Shown: in pieces, positions 1 through 10,023 of the stretch | Layout: every line of letters begins with the position of its first letter | Numbering within the stretch: the stretch's first letter is position 1 | Source: Vibrio cincinnatiensis | Lineage (GTDB): Bacteria > Pseudomonadota > Gammaproteobacteria > Enterobacterales > Vibrionaceae | Direction of reading: 5' to 3' | DNA length: 64,000 nucleotides | NCBI RefSeq assembly: GCF_022113815.1 | Contig: NZ_SGOM01000001.1 | Span: 434,001-498,000, forward strand | Program-made: the position numbers and the translations under genes | Notes under the pieces: generated by a model | Told to the model about the DNA's origin: nothing | The model's database searches: none | What the model saw: the letters and a program-made list of their open reading frames with translations, nothing else

Positions 1-486
1 GAAGTTCATCTACTTGGTCACCCATTATCAACATTGGATGACGAAGCGCGTGCTGCGATTCGAAGTCGCTCGGTCGGTTTTGTATTCCAAAGCTTTTTGC
101 TGATCCCCAGCTTATCGGCGTTGGAGAATGTAACCTTGCCCTGTTTATTAAAGGGAGAGCCAGAAAATAAACAACGAGCAAAAGAGTTGTTAACGTCCGT
201 CGGGTTGGCGCATCGAATCCATCATTCACCTACGCAGCTTTCTGGTGGAGAGCAGCAGCGTGTAGCGATTGCCCGAGCCTTCATGGTTGAGCCTCAGATC
301 TTATTTGCGGATGAACCGACGGGCAACCTTGATCAAGAAACGGCAAGTAAAGTGATAGATCTCTTGTTTGATCTCAATCAGCAGCACGGTACAACGTTGG
401 TACTCGTCACCCATGATTCCCGATTGGCGGCGCGTTGTGATCGCCGTTTTTATATGCATGCAGGGTTATTGGAGGAGCAAAGATGA
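1..486 (+). CDS. ABC exporter ATP-binding subunit, YbbA/LolD-like (5' partial)
   Basis: The reading frame is open from the first base of the window, so the start and the Walker A motif lie outside it. Visible are the Q-loop (FVFQSFLLIP), the ABC signature LSGGEQQR, Walker B (ILFADEPTG) and the switch histidine (LVTHD). This is the MacB/LolD/YbbA family, which powers FtsX-fold permeases that act on lipids, lipoproteins or peptides at the inner membrane. The stop codon overlaps the start of the next gene as ATGA (483-486), so the two are translationally coupled and form one transporter. The E. coli equivalent is the ybbA-ybbP pair. Confidence 0.93.
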   Translation, partial: EVHLLGHPLSTLDDEARAAIRSRSVGFVFQSFLLIPSLSALENVTLPCLLKGEPENKQRAKELLTSVGLAHRIHHSPTQLSGGEQQRVAIARAFMVEPQILFADEPTGNLDQETASKVIDLLFDLNQQHGTTLVLVTHDSRLAARCDRRFYMHAGLLEEQR

Positions 487-2924
487 ATCCTCTTTTTTCA
501 CTGGCGTTAAATCGACGTCTTCTCGGATGGAGTTTTAGTGAAATTCGCCATGGTCAGCTATGGCCAATTTCTATTGCTCTAACCTTGATCATTGCTTGTA
601 TTTTTGCGCTTACGGCGTTAGCACAACGTATGGAACAAGTGGTGGTTAAACAAGGAAAAGAAGCATTGACTGCCGATAGTGTCTTTGTGTCAGCCAACCC
701 TATTCCTACAACATTAGTGCAACGGAGCGAGCAAAATTCCCTTATCACCTCACAGATGACCCGTTTTACAACCATGGCATTTAGTGAACATGGAATGCAG
801 CTCGTGACCGTAAAAGCGGTCGATAGCCAGTATCCTTTACGAGGTAAGCTAGTGCTCTCTGATGGGCAGAATACCCGACAGAGGGTTTCAGCGAATGAAC
901 TCTGGTTGGATGAACGCTTATTTTCTCAACTGGATGTGGCGATCGGGGATGTGATGAGTGTTGGTGATGCTGACTTTATCATCAGTGGACGAATTATCGA
1001 TCAACCCGGATTAAGTTTTAATCCATTCCAGCAAATGCCAACGGTATTGATTCATCAAACCGATGTAGAGAAGACAGGAGCTATACAACTGGGGAGCCGA
1101 GTGCAATACCGTTTATTTATTAATGCTGCGCCAAGTGCTTTACGGGAGCTTAAAGATGCGGTTGCATTAACTCCCAGTGACTCATGGCGCGATACGGAAA
1201 CAGCCAATCGAACCAATGAAGTGTTTGAACGCACGCAACAATATCTTTCACTGACGCTAGCCATTGTCATTATTATGGCGGCGACGACGTTAGTGTTGAC
1301 CTGTCAGCATTATGTGGAGAGCCGACAACGCACCATTGCAATGCTAAAAAGCTTGGGCGCAAGTAAGGTGTGGATTGCTCGTTGGCTGAGCATCCAAGTG
1401 TTGTTGCTGTTTGTTATGGCTGCATTGGCTGGAGGGGCGATCGGGATATTGCTGGAATATGCTTTAAGAGTCCCATTGGCGGATCTTTTACCAGAGCCAT
1501 TGCCCACTTATGGGATGAAACCGATGCTCGTGTCATTACTGTCGAGTACGTTAATCGCCGTGCCAGCGTTAGGAATACCATTGGGATATTTGCTGAATGT
1601 CAGTGCAATTCATTCCATGCAAACAGTCAGAAAACCTCCTCGCTTATTATTAAATGGTGCATTGTTACTGGTTCCATTACTTCCGATGGTGATCGTCTAT
1701 TGGCAAAATCGGCTGGTATGGATGGTGTTTGCTGGTATGTTTGGGGTATTTTTTATTTTGGCTGTGGTGAGCTTGTTGGTTACTCGAATTCTCACTTGGT
1801 TGCCATTGAGTACGGCGATGACATTAGCGTTGAGTCGAATTAACCGTTCTAGCGTCACAACAGGGCTTCAGTTTGGGGCGTTAGCGCTTTCTTTGATGTT
1901 GCTTGCGGTGATGTGGTTAGTTCGAACCGATTTACTAGCAGATTGGCAAAAAATGCTACCGCATAATGCCCCTAATGCGTTTGCCATTAATATAGCGAAT
2001 TATGAAAAAGAGGCTTATTTAGCCGCATTAGATAATGCTGGGATTGAGCGTTCAACCGCTTTTCCAATTATTCGAGGTCGTTTAACCAACATTAACGGTC
2101 AGTCAGCTCAAGCACGAGTAGAGAGTGGAGAAGGGCCAAATGCGTTACGTCGAGAGCTGAATTTAACGTGGGGAGAGACGCTACCCAGTTACAACCCGAT
2201 CGTGGCTGGGCGGTGGGAAGGTGAAAAAGGTGTTTCTGTTGAACAAGAATTGGCTGATGAACTCGGTATTACATTGGGTGACCGATTAACTTTTTTGATC
2301 AGTAGTCAGCCTATAGAAGCGGTTGTTCACTCCGTTCGGAAAGTTGAATGGCGAGAGATGAAACCGAACTTCTTTTTTATTTTTAGTGCGGATGTAATGG
2401 CGAATTTCTCTGGCAGTTGGATGGTGAGTTTTCGGATTGATTCTGATCATCAATCCGTGTTGGACTCTTTATCACGCCAGTATCCGACCGTCAGTTTGAT
2501 AGATATTCGACTGATGGGTGAAAAAATACAGCAGCTACTGACGCAAATCGTATGGGCAATGACTATCTTAGCCGCTTTGGGGATGGTCGCGGGTTTATTA
2601 CTTATCTTTACCTTATTACGACTCAGTCTGAGTCAACGCCAGCAAGAGATACAGCTTTATCGGACGCTTGGAGCAAGTCGTCGCCGAGTCACCACCACTA
2701 TTTGGGCTGAATTTGGTGTTATGGCGTTGGTAGCTGGATTGATTGCTGGTGTGGGTGCCGATGCGGTGGTCGCCGGAATTATGTACTGGGGATTTGCGTT
2801 ATCCCCACAGGTGCATTGGGGCATTTGGTTACTATTACCATTACTGACATTTTTAACGTTAGCCTTGGTGGTGGGAAGTTTACTCCGTCAATTATTAACA
2901 CCGATAAATAAAGCATTTAATTAG
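483..2924 (+). CDS. ybbP: FtsX-family ABC transporter permease, YbbP-like
   Basis: An 813-residue inner-membrane permease, close to the roughly 804 residues of E. coli YbbP. It has one N-terminal membrane segment (residues 25-47), a large periplasmic part, a first FtsX block of membrane segments (about 255-450), a second extracytoplasmic region, and a final FtsX block of three segments (about 690-805). Motifs such as RQRTIAMLKSLGAS and RQQEIQLYRTLGAS are typical of the cytoplasmic loops of FtsX domains. It pairs with the overlapping ATPase upstream. The substrate is not known; it is named by family resemblance and gene pairing. Confidence 0.88.
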   Translation: MNPLFSLALNRRLLGWSFSEIRHGQLWPISIALTLIIACIFALTALAQRMEQVVVKQGKEALTADSVFVSANPIPTTLVQRSEQNSLITSQMTRFTTMAFSEHGMQLVTVKAVDSQYPLRGKLVLSDGQNTRQRVSANELWLDERLFSQLDVAIGDVMSVGDADFIISGRIIDQPGLSFNPFQQMPTVLIHQTDVEKTGAIQLGSRVQYRLFINAAPSALRELKDAVALTPSDSWRDTETANRTNEVFERTQQYLSLTLAIVIIMAATTLVLTCQHYVESRQRTIAMLKSLGASKVWIARWLSIQVLLLFVMAALAGGAIGILLEYALRVPLADLLPEPLPTYGMKPMLVSLLSSTLIAVPALGIPLGYLLNVSAIHSMQTVRKPPRLLLNGALLLVPLLPMVIVYWQNRLVWMVFAGMFGVFFILAVVSLLVTRILTWLPLSTAMTLALSRINRSSVTTGLQFGALALSLMLLAVMWLVRTDLLADWQKMLPHNAPNAFAINIANYEKEAYLAALDNAGIERSTAFPIIRGRLTNINGQSAQARVESGEGPNALRRELNLTWGETLPSYNPIVAGRWEGEKGVSVEQELADELGITLGDRLTFLISSQPIEAVVHSVRKVEWREMKPNFFFIFSADVMANFSGSWMVSFRIDSDHQSVLDSLSRQYPTVSLIDIRLMGEKIQQLLTQIVWAMTILAALGMVAGLLLIFTLLRLSLSQRQQEIQLYRTLGASRRRVTTTIWAEFGVMALVAGLIAGVGADAVVAGIMYWGFALSPQVHWGIWLLLPLLTFLTLALVVGSLLRQLLTPINKAFN

Positions 2925-2948
2925 AAATTCATTGAGTAAGTTAATAAC

Positions 2949-3057
2949 TTATCCACAAAAACGGTGGATAAACTTTGGGATAACTTAGGGTGTGAATAAC
3001 CCATATTTCAGTGCTAAGCCAATGGCAATCAAGCTTACCTGAGATGGTTTATTCACA
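2949..3057. promoter_or_regulatory. Cluster of DnaA-box-like sequences in an intergenic region
   Basis: The 327-base gap between ybbP and the FAD oxidoreductase gene holds TTATCCACA at 2949-2957 (plus strand), TTATTCACA at 2991-2999 (minus strand) and TTATTCACA at 3049-3057 (plus strand). All three match the consensus TTATNCACA. A near match, TTATCCACC, lies at 2963-2971 on the minus strand and faces the first box. Three exact boxes in 109 bases is far above chance. It could be a DnaA-binding regulatory or titration site. The rest of the gap is AT-rich and should contain the promoter of the next gene. Confidence 0.5.
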
Positions 3058-3251
3058 AGTCGTAGAAAAAGAAGATTTGCCAATAATGAGTCAAGCATTT
3101 TTTTGTCTTTTTCAGCGGATTTTTCAATTGTGTTATTGAGTAAATCGTGAGTGGTGTTTTTTCTTTTTGCTGGTATTTTTACTGGTAAATAACCTTGTGA
3201 AAAATGTGATTTTCATAACGTTTTACACGTTTTAAACTAAGCAACGAGTAA

Positions 3252-4721
3252 ATGACTAGCAGCAGTAATATGGTATCAATGAAATCAACACAATCGATCC
3301 CTAGTGTGGCTATTATTGGTGGTGGCGTAGCAGGAAGTACCGCCGCTATCCATTTGAGTGAACAAGGGTTAAAGGTCAGTTTACTGGAAAAAAAAACCGA
3401 CTTAGTGGATGGCCCTCCGATATGTCACCTTCATGCAGGCGGCAACCTCTATCGGGATATTTCTTTAGCTCAATGCATGGAATTATTGCGTCAATCGATA
3501 GAAATCATTCGACTTTATCCCCATACGTTAAACCAGCGACCAACGGTGATTGCGGTTCCACATTCTGATCCCGGTTCTCCACAAGAGTTGCTTGCGCGGC
3601 TAGAGGTGATACAAACGGCTTATCAGCGGTTAGTCGATGAAGATTCGAATAATCAAATTCTCGGTGATCCCAAGAACTACTATCGCCTTTACCAACAAGA
3701 GGAATTGGAGCAGTTAGCTAAACAGTCTCAGCCTAGTTGCCCTCAAACGATGGATGACTGGCTCATTCCTTTTGCTCAATATGCACATTTAGATCAATTA
3801 AAATATCCGGTTATAGCGGTGCAGGAATACGGCTGGAGTGTCTTTCGTCTGGCTGCCAGTGTCGTGTTGACGCTAAACCGTTTAGATAACTGCCAAGTTT
3901 TCACTCACAGCACTTTAGTTGATGCCATTTTCAAGGATGAGCAATGGCATTTAACTTATCGAGATCAGGCTGGTATTGAACATTCATTAGTTTGTGACTA
4001 TTTGATTAATGCGTGTGGTTATGAAACTGGAACCGTCGATGATTTAACCACTCACCCTCGCCACCGATTCGTTGAGTTTAAAGCTGCCTATGTTTCTCAT
4101 TGGCCTCGCTGTCATCAAGCATGGCCTGAGGTGATCTTTCATGGCCCAAGAGGGACGCCCAAAGGCATGGCCCAATTAACGCCTTATGCCGATGGGATGT
4201 TTCAATTACACGGTATGACTCAGGATATTACATTATTCAATGATGGATTAGTGACATCCAGTTCGGCTTCTTCTCAACCTCGATTGCCTCAATACTTAGA
4301 ACAAAAAATTACTCAAGGCTGGTCGCTAGAAAGCTTAACTAAGCGGACACAACGAGCGATTGACCATATGAGTCAATTTATTCCCGAGTTTACTTATGCA
4401 GAAGTGGCGGGGACGCCGTTATTTGGTGCGCAGCAAATTCCGGGAGAAGAAGCGTCGCTACGAGCAGCAGATGTCACCTTTGAAGCTAATCATTATGCTC
4501 GCATTGAAATCGTGAAAGGATCTTCTGCGTTGGAAGCCGCCAAAAAAATCGTTTCGGCGTGGCAACTCATTACCGAATTTGTGCCATCTTCGATTGAGCA
4601 ACAGCATCCGGTGAGCATGAGTTTAACAGAGCAAGAAGTTGAGCATAAAGCCATGCAGTTAGCTAAGAAACGAGGTTACCCCATTGCTCTCGCAAAAGTG
4701 GTGGGGAGTGGTGTGAGCTAA
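3252..4721 (+). CDS. FAD-dependent oxidoreductase, DAO-like
   Basis: A 489-residue protein with an N-terminal dinucleotide-binding motif (VAIIGGGVAGSTAA, residues about 18-31, followed by LLEKK). This is the signature of FAD-binding glycine oxidase/D-amino-acid-dehydrogenase-like enzymes. A second FAD-contact block probably lies around residue 400 (AGTPLFGAQQIPGEEASLR). The exact substrate cannot be read from the sequence. It converges with pxpC, which ends 9 bases away, so no functional link is implied. The first ATG is used; in-frame ATGs at 3270 and 3279 are alternatives, and no start has a strong Shine-Dalgarno sequence. Confidence 0.75.
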   Translation: MTSSSNMVSMKSTQSIPSVAIIGGGVAGSTAAIHLSEQGLKVSLLEKKTDLVDGPPICHLHAGGNLYRDISLAQCMELLRQSIEIIRLYPHTLNQRPTVIAVPHSDPGSPQELLARLEVIQTAYQRLVDEDSNNQILGDPKNYYRLYQQEELEQLAKQSQPSCPQTMDDWLIPFAQYAHLDQLKYPVIAVQEYGWSVFRLAASVVLTLNRLDNCQVFTHSTLVDAIFKDEQWHLTYRDQAGIEHSLVCDYLINACGYETGTVDDLTTHPRHRFVEFKAAYVSHWPRCHQAWPEVIFHGPRGTPKGMAQLTPYADGMFQLHGMTQDITLFNDGLVTSSSASSQPRLPQYLEQKITQGWSLESLTKRTQRAIDHMSQFIPEFTYAEVAGTPLFGAQQIPGEEASLRAADVTFEANHYARIEIVKGSSALEAAKKIVSAWQLITEFVPSSIEQQHPVSMSLTEQEVEHKAMQLAKKRGYPIALAKVVGSGVS

Positions 4722-4730
4722 TCTCTACCT

Positions 4731-5663
4731 CTAATAACCGAAAAATTTCGCCCATTGGCACCATACTTGTTGTAAGCCTGCCAGATCGCCACGAACAAAC
4801 TGTACCATTTGCCCCGGTTTGGCTTGCGCCAGTCTGGGCAGATCAATCCTCGCTACACAACCTATTTTGGGATATCCCCCTAGGGTTTGTCGGTCATTTA
4901 ACAAGATAATTGGTTGACCATCGGGGGGAATTTGAATACTACCTAAGGCTATGCCTTCTGATAATAATGGGCGAGTGGGAGAGATAACCTTCGGGCCGTT
5001 TAAACGGTAGCCCATTCTATCCGCATGTTGGCTAACCAGAAACTTCCCTTGATAAAAGGTATCTAAGCTTGATGGGTTAAATTGCTGAAATTGGTAACTT
5101 TCGATAACACGCAATTTAAGGGGTAAATTATAGTTAGGCAGAAAACGAAAGGTGACTTGACGTCTACTTTTCTCGATTGAATGAGGGGAAAAATGGATCT
5201 GCTCGCCAGTCTGTAGCGCCATTCCATTGTGTTGTAATCCGCCTAAGGATTGTCGACACGCGGTAGAAACACTGCCTAACTGCTTGGAAACGTGGAAGCC
5301 GCCTCGAACGGAAAGATAGGCTCTAAGCCCATTGCGTGGCAGTGCGAAGGTCAACCTATCTCCTGCTTGAGCGGTAAATACGCTCCAGTTGGTGAGTGGC
5401 TGTCCTGACAATTTGGCGGCTAAATCCCCTCCAGCAATAGCCAACTGACAAGAGTGGTGAATGATAAATTCAGCTTGGCCTAAGGTGATTTCTAAAACTG
5501 GGCTATTGATTGGATTATCGAGTAAATGATTTGCCCAACTGTAGGCATATTCATCAACAGCACCTGCGGTATTAATACCTAAATGGCTGAGCCCATAGCG
5601 GCCAAAATCTTGCAGTAAGCTTAAATTACCCGGCTTGCTGACGGTGAGGAAGGCGTTGCTCAT
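4731..5663 (-). CDS. pxpC: 5-oxoprolinase subunit PxpC
   Basis: A 310-residue protein of the biotin-dependent carboxyltransferase-like family, formerly annotated as urea amidolyase-like or KipA/YbgK. With PxpA and PxpB it makes the prokaryotic ATP-dependent 5-oxoprolinase, which opens 5-oxoproline (pyroglutamate) to glutamate. The N-terminal pattern GNLSLLQDFGRYGLSHLGI and the internal GGYPKIGCVARIDLPRLAQ are typical of this subunit. Its start overlaps the pxpB stop by four bases, so the three genes form a coupled operon in the order pxpA-pxpB-pxpC on the minus strand. Confidence 0.92.
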   Translation of the reverse strand: MSNAFLTVSKPGNLSLLQDFGRYGLSHLGINTAGAVDEYAYSWANHLLDNPINSPVLEITLGQAEFIIHHSCQLAIAGGDLAAKLSGQPLTNWSVFTAQAGDRLTFALPRNGLRAYLSVRGGFHVSKQLGSVSTACRQSLGGLQHNGMALQTGEQIHFSPHSIEKSRRQVTFRFLPNYNLPLKLRVIESYQFQQFNPSSLDTFYQGKFLVSQHADRMGYRLNGPKVISPTRPLLSEGIALGSIQIPPDGQPIILLNDRQTLGGYPKIGCVARIDLPRLAQAKPGQMVQFVRGDLAGLQQVWCQWAKFFGY

Positions 5664-6385
5664 ACATTGCCCTCTCTCTGAAATAACTGAGGTTGAATCA
5701 CGCCGCCTAAAGCTAAAAATTCTTTGCGATCAATAGAATAAAAGGTAACTTTTGAGCCAATTGTCCATGGTAGCATAGGATCTTGTTCTGGATTAAATAA
5801 GGTTATCGGGCAATTACCAATAAGGTTCCATCCTCCGGGAGAATGATTGGGGTACACCGCGGTTTGTTGTTCGGCAATGGCCACACTGCCTCGGGGGACA
5901 CATAGCCTAGGTGTTGTTCGTCTTGGTCGTTGTAGTTTGGGATGAACGTCGGTCATAAAAGCGAAGCCGGGAGAAAACCCGATGGCGCAGACGGTATAAA
6001 CGTGTTGAGTATGTAACGTGATGAGTTCTGTTAAAGAAAGGCCTTGTTGCTGATATGAAGCCAAATCTGGGCCAACCTCTGAGTGATAATAAACTGGCAA
6101 TTCAATAGGTTTTACTGGCACGGGTGGTAAGTCATAGGAATGGGCCAGCCCGTGTCTCAATCGTTGCTCAAATTCTTGCGGAGTGATGCGGTAGGGTAAA
6201 TAGTCAATCAAAATGGTGGTATAGGCTGGTGTAATGTTCATCACACACTCACCTAACTCAGCATGGATATAGGCTGCTATTTGACCTATGCGTATTGATA
6301 GATTTGGCTGGAAAGGGGATTCAAACGTTACTAATATGCTGGTTTCTGAGATTGATTGAAGCGTGTAGTTCACAATCGAGTCCAT
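5660..6385 (-). CDS. pxpB: 5-oxoprolinase subunit PxpB
   Basis: A KipI/YbgJ-family allophanate hydrolase subunit 1-like protein. The core includes AIGFSPGFAFM and CVPRGSVAIAEQQTAVYPNHSPGGW, the conserved family region. I choose the ATG at 6385, one base after the pxpA stop, giving about 241 residues. A longer frame from 6418 exists but overlaps pxpA by 32 bases and adds a non-conserved N-terminus. The protein works with PxpA and PxpC in 5-oxoproline breakdown, and the tight spacing supports a single polycistronic message. Confidence 0.9.
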   Translation of the reverse strand: MDSIVNYTLQSISETSILVTFESPFQPNLSIRIGQIAAYIHAELGECVMNITPAYTTILIDYLPYRITPQEFEQRLRHGLAHSYDLPPVPVKPIELPVYYHSEVGPDLASYQQQGLSLTELITLHTQHVYTVCAIGFSPGFAFMTDVHPKLQRPRRTTPRLCVPRGSVAIAEQQTAVYPNHSPGGWNLIGNCPITLFNPEQDPMLPWTIGSKVTFYSIDRKEFLALGGVIQPQLFQREGNV

Positions 6386-6386
6386 C

Positions 6387-7133
6387 TTAATTAAGCAAGC
6401 AATTTCGAATCTTCTCAATCAGAAGAGTCGCGTGTGGATTATCACCGTGAACGCATAACGTATCGGCTTCAATGGGGATAATAAAGCCATCAGCGCTGGT
6501 TACTTTTCCATAACGAGCAATTTGTTGAACTTGGCTGAGTATTGCTTCTTCGCTGGTCAGGACAGAGTTTGGCATGGAACGAGGGGTGAGCTGCCCATTT
6601 GCAAGGTAAGTTCGATCGGCAAATGCTTCAAACAATAGGGGAACATCAAAACGATCAGCTATATCTAAATAATCTTGATTATTTGAAGAGGCTAATATCA
6701 TCAGCGGTACGTTAAAACAGGAAACGGCATCGACAATGGCCCGAAAAATAGCTTTATCTTGCATCATATCGTTATAGAGTGCACCGTGAGGTTTTACGTA
6801 GCTTAATTCAGCATTTTTGCTTTCACATAAGGCTTTTAGTGCTCCAATTTGATAGATCAGAAGTTCGCAAATTTCGTCATCTGAAAAGTGAAGAGAACGG
6901 CGCCCAAATCCTTGTAGATCGGGATAGCCTGGATGAGCACCAATCATCACATCATTTTGTATGGCCAAGTCAATGGTTTTGCTCATGACATGAGGGTCAG
7001 AGGCATGGAAGCCGCAGGCAATATTAGCCATATCGACATAAGGCATAACTTGCTCGTCTGCGCCCATTGTCCAGACGCCAAAGCTTTCCCCCATGTCACA
7101 GTTTAGTTTGATGGCGCGGTTTGTTATTGTCAC
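6387..7133 (-). CDS. pxpA: 5-oxoprolinase subunit PxpA (LamB/YcsF family)
   Basis: A 248-residue protein starting with the family hallmark LNCDMGESFG and containing NIACGFHASD, GAHPGYPDLQGFGRR and VKPHGALYN. These are conserved blocks of the LamB/YcsF family, which supplies a hydrolytic subunit of 5-oxoprolinase. It is the first gene of the pxpABC operon. Its promoter lies in the 203-base gap toward galE, which is transcribed the other way. Length is typical for the family (about 245-255 residues). Confidence 0.94.
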   Translation of the reverse strand: MTITNRAIKLNCDMGESFGVWTMGADEQVMPYVDMANIACGFHASDPHVMSKTIDLAIQNDVMIGAHPGYPDLQGFGRRSLHFSDDEICELLIYQIGALKALCESKNAELSYVKPHGALYNDMMQDKAIFRAIVDAVSCFNVPLMILASSNNQDYLDIADRFDVPLLFEAFADRTYLANGQLTPRSMPNSVLTSEEAILSQVQQIARYGKVTSADGFIIPIEADTLCVHGDNPHATLLIEKIRNCLLN

Positions 7134-7336
7134 GAAGCTGAGTCCTTATGTCTTTTCCACAGTTGAATGCTATATCTTAAAAGATCACCATAACGCTTTG
7201 TAGAGTATAGAATATACTCTAAGGTTTCCCATTGTTGTAATTGATGATTTTTACGAACAGGAGGGGAATGAACCGTGATCTATCGCGTATTTATCGATAC
7301 AATCTTGACCAGCAATAACAACTAAGGTAGCTAGGA

Positions 7337-8353
7337 ATGAAAGTATTAGTGACAGGGGGGATGGGATACATTGGTAGCCACACCTGCATCCAAATGATTC
7401 AAGCAGGAATGACCCCAATCATTATGGATAACCTATATAACAGTAAATCCACGGTTCTCGATAGAATTGAAAAAGTATCCGGGGTTCGTCCCACATTTAT
7501 TTTGGGTGATATTCGGGATAAAAATCACTTAGTGGATATTTTAACTCAGCATCAGATCGAATCGGTGATCCATTTTGCGGGCTTAAAGGCTGTGGGTGAG
7601 TCTGTTCAAAAACCACTTGAGTATTATGATACCAACGTTAATGGTACTTTAGTACTCGTGGCTGCGATGCGCGAAGTCGGGGTGAAATCACTGGTCTTTA
7701 GTTCTTCTGCTACGGTATATGGCGACCCAGCGAGTGTGCCTATTACAGAATCTTTTCCGACCAGTGCAACCAACCCGTATGGACGCAGTAAACTGATGGT
7801 TGAAGAGTGTTTGACGGATTTTCAAAAAGCAAACCCAGACTGGAGCATTACCTTATTAAGGTACTTTAACCCAGTGGGGTCACATCCTTCTGGTGAATTA
7901 GGGGAAGATCCACAAGGTATTCCCAATAATTTAATGCCTTTTATTTCTCAAGTTGCGGTTGGGCGACGTGAGCATCTCTCTGTTTTTGGTAGTGATTATC
8001 CAACGAAAGATGGAACCGGCGTTCGTGACTATATCCATGTTATGGACTTAGCGGATGGACACATTGCGGCCCTGCGTAATGTGGGTAACCATGCCGGGTT
8101 ACACATTTTTAACCTGGGGACGGGTAAAGGTTATAGTGTGCTCGATATGGTGCAAGCTTTTGAGGTCGCAAGCCAGAAAGAAATCCCTTATCAGTTGGTG
8201 GAGCGCCGCCCCGGAGATATAGCTGAATGCTGGGCAGATCCAACGAAAGCACGCCAAGAATTAGGTTGGCAGGCGACACGTACGTTGCAAGAAATGACGG
8301 AAGATACTTGGCGTTGGCAATCACGTAACCCACAAGGTTATCCAGATGCTTAG
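7337..8353 (+). CDS. galE: UDP-glucose 4-epimerase
   Basis: A 338-residue extended short-chain dehydrogenase, the usual GalE length. It has the NAD-binding motif GGMGYIGSH (residues 7-15), the SSSATVYG segment and the catalytic YGRSK (Tyr-x-x-x-Lys), followed by LRYFNPVGSHPSG, which is highly specific to GalE. It interconverts UDP-glucose and UDP-galactose for galactose use and surface polysaccharide synthesis. It stands alone here and is followed by a clear terminator shared with the convergent chemoreceptor gene. Confidence 0.96.
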   Translation: MKVLVTGGMGYIGSHTCIQMIQAGMTPIIMDNLYNSKSTVLDRIEKVSGVRPTFILGDIRDKNHLVDILTQHQIESVIHFAGLKAVGESVQKPLEYYDTNVNGTLVLVAAMREVGVKSLVFSSSATVYGDPASVPITESFPTSATNPYGRSKLMVEECLTDFQKANPDWSITLLRYFNPVGSHPSGELGEDPQGIPNNLMPFISQVAVGRREHLSVFGSDYPTKDGTGVRDYIHVMDLADGHIAALRNVGNHAGLHIFNLGTGKGYSVLDMVQAFEVASQKEIPYQLVERRPGDIAECWADPTKARQELGWQATRTLQEMTEDTWRWQSRNPQGYPDA

Positions 8354-8370
8354 ATAGTCATTCAAAGAAA

Positions 8371-8395
8371 AAAGCCAACCTCATCGGTTGGCTTT
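8371..8395. terminator. Bidirectional terminator between galE and the chemoreceptor gene
   Basis: A perfect 10-base-pair stem (AAAGCCAACC with GGTTGGCTTT) and a five-base loop. It has a T run on the plus side and an A run on the left that becomes a T run for minus-strand transcripts. It lies between two convergent genes and can end both. Confidence 0.85.
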
Positions 8396-8402
8396 TTGGT
8401 TT

Positions 8403-9827
8403 CTAATTGGTTTGATAGCGGCTTAATATCTGGCTCAAATTTTGTGTTGCTTGAGCGATTTCCTGAATGCCTGAAGAGGACTGCTCTGCTACTCGTCGGA
8501 TGGTGTTAGACTGGTTGCGGATATCACTTAATTCAGAGGCAATATCATTCGCTACTGCACTTTGTTCTTCTGCAGAAGTTGAGATCTGGACGCTCATATC
8601 ATTAATCATGCGTGATGATTCTGCGATATGTTCAATATCATAGCCGATTTCAGTCACTAACTGGCTGCTGGTATGCGCTTGACTCACCGTCTGATCTGTG
8701 ATTTTGGCAATGTGTTGGCTTTCCGTTTGCAATTTTTCTATCATCGATTGAATTTCGACTGTTGCCGCCTGAGTTCGACTCGCCAGCGTACGTACTTCAT
8801 CGGCGACCACGGCAAACCCACGACCTTGCTCACCCGCACGAGCTGCTTCAATCGCAGCATTTAATGCTAATAGATTCGTCTGTTCAGAAATGGCATTAAT
8901 AGTCGTAATCACCTCATTAATTTGAATCGCATTTTCATTTAACGTGGTTACAGATGAAGATGTTTGCGCAATAAAGCGTGAGAGTTGCTCAATCTCATTA
9001 ATTGCTTGGGTAACTCGCTGGTGACTGGTTTCCACTTGTTGCGCATCTTGATTGGCCTGCTGATTGGCTTGTTGAGAAATGGTAGAGACTTCTTGTGCGG
9101 AAGCCGTCATCTCTTCCATTGCGGTTGCAACCGAGTCGAGTGATGCATATTGATGAGAGATTTGTGTTTCGCTCTCTTTCATTTCACTGGCAAAAGATCG
9201 TGATGTTTCACTCAGTGTTGCGGAGTTATCTTTAACTGTAACCACCAGTTCGGTGAGGGTGTCCATGGCGTTATCTAACGCACAGCCAATTGTGCCAAAT
9301 TCATCACGTCCGGGGTGAAAACCTAATCGAGAAGTGAGATCACCTTGGGCAATTTTTTGGGTTGTGGTGTAAAGCACCCACAGTGCTCCACCAATAAACG
9401 TTGCGACCCAATAAGTGAATAGAGCAAAAGGAATCAGCCACAAATAGCTAAGTAAAAAAGTGGTGAAGGCATGAGAGCGCGTTTGTTTCTCTTGGAGAGA
9501 GAAGTCTTCACTTAAACGATAGATTTGCCCATTATTGGCTCGTCCTGTTGCGATGGCTTGGCCGTATTCATATCGGGTTTCAGATAAGGTAGAACGTGTC
9601 TCTAAACCTGGAATGGTTATAATATCGTTTTGGCTGAGAATACCTTGTAGCTTATATTCAACTGCCATTTTAGCTTGCGTTTCAAAATTTTGAATCGTTT
9701 GCCAATAAAGTGTTCCCGCTAAAGTAGTAAGTGTGATGATAAAGAGCGTAAAGATGGCCCACATTTTATCGTTGATCGACATTTTAATGAACACACGGTC
9801 AATCATCCTGAATTGAACTTCTTTCAT
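8403..9827 (-). CDS. Methyl-accepting chemotaxis protein
   Basis: A 474-residue transmembrane chemoreceptor. One membrane segment lies at residues about 23-46, followed by a short periplasmic sensor of about 75 residues, a second segment near 120-145, a HAMP domain, and a long cytoplasmic coiled-coil signalling domain. The hairpin tip reads [35 protein letters not shown], here only cited by its start and end as the conserved CheA/CheW contact region (about residues 310-345). The start is supported by a GGAG six bases upstream. The periplasmic domain is too short to predict a ligand. Confidence 0.93.
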   Translation of the reverse strand: MKEVQFRMIDRVFIKMSINDKMWAIFTLFIITLTTLAGTLYWQTIQNFETQAKMAVEYKLQGILSQNDIITIPGLETRSTLSETRYEYGQAIATGRANNGQIYRLSEDFSLQEKQTRSHAFTTFLLSYLWLIPFALFTYWVATFIGGALWVLYTTTQKIAQGDLTSRLGFHPGRDEFGTIGCALDNAMDTLTELVVTVKDNSATLSETSRSFASEMKESETQISHQYASLDSVATAMEEMTASAQEVSTISQQANQQANQDAQQVETSHQRVTQAINEIEQLSRFIAQTSSSVTTLNENAIQINEVITTINAISEQTNLLALNAAIEAARAGEQGRGFAVVADEVRTLASRTQAATVEIQSMIEKLQTESQHIAKITDQTVSQAHTSSQLVTEIGYDIEHIAESSRMINDMSVQISTSAEEQSAVANDIASELSDIRNQSNTIRRVAEQSSSGIQEIAQATQNLSQILSRYQTN

Positions 9828-9970
9828 TGTTTCTCCGGTGTAACTGATTTTTGTAGCTCAAAAAGCATACGGCTAGCAGAGGTAAGAATGCGTAATATCT
9901 CATAGATTTATGAAATGAATATGTATATATATATTAGAAATGAGATATAGATCAATATATAGGAGGGGAA

Positions 9971-10003
9971 ACCAAGTCGATGTGATCACCACATCGACTT
10001 GGT
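9971..10003. terminator. Terminator-like hairpin downstream of tyrP
   Basis: A perfect 14-base-pair inverted repeat (ACCAAGTCGATGTG and its complement) around a five-base loop lies just past the tyrP stop. The T run expected on the minus strand is weak (GGTTTCCCC), so it may act mainly as a 3'-end stabiliser. Confidence 0.6.
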
Positions 10004-10023
10004 CGGTAAAACGAGAGGGCTCA

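Noticed and set aside
1370..1843. Long plus-strand frame of 157 residues within ybbP
   Set aside because: It is a shifted shadow of the ybbP frame, with no ribosome site or recognisable domain.
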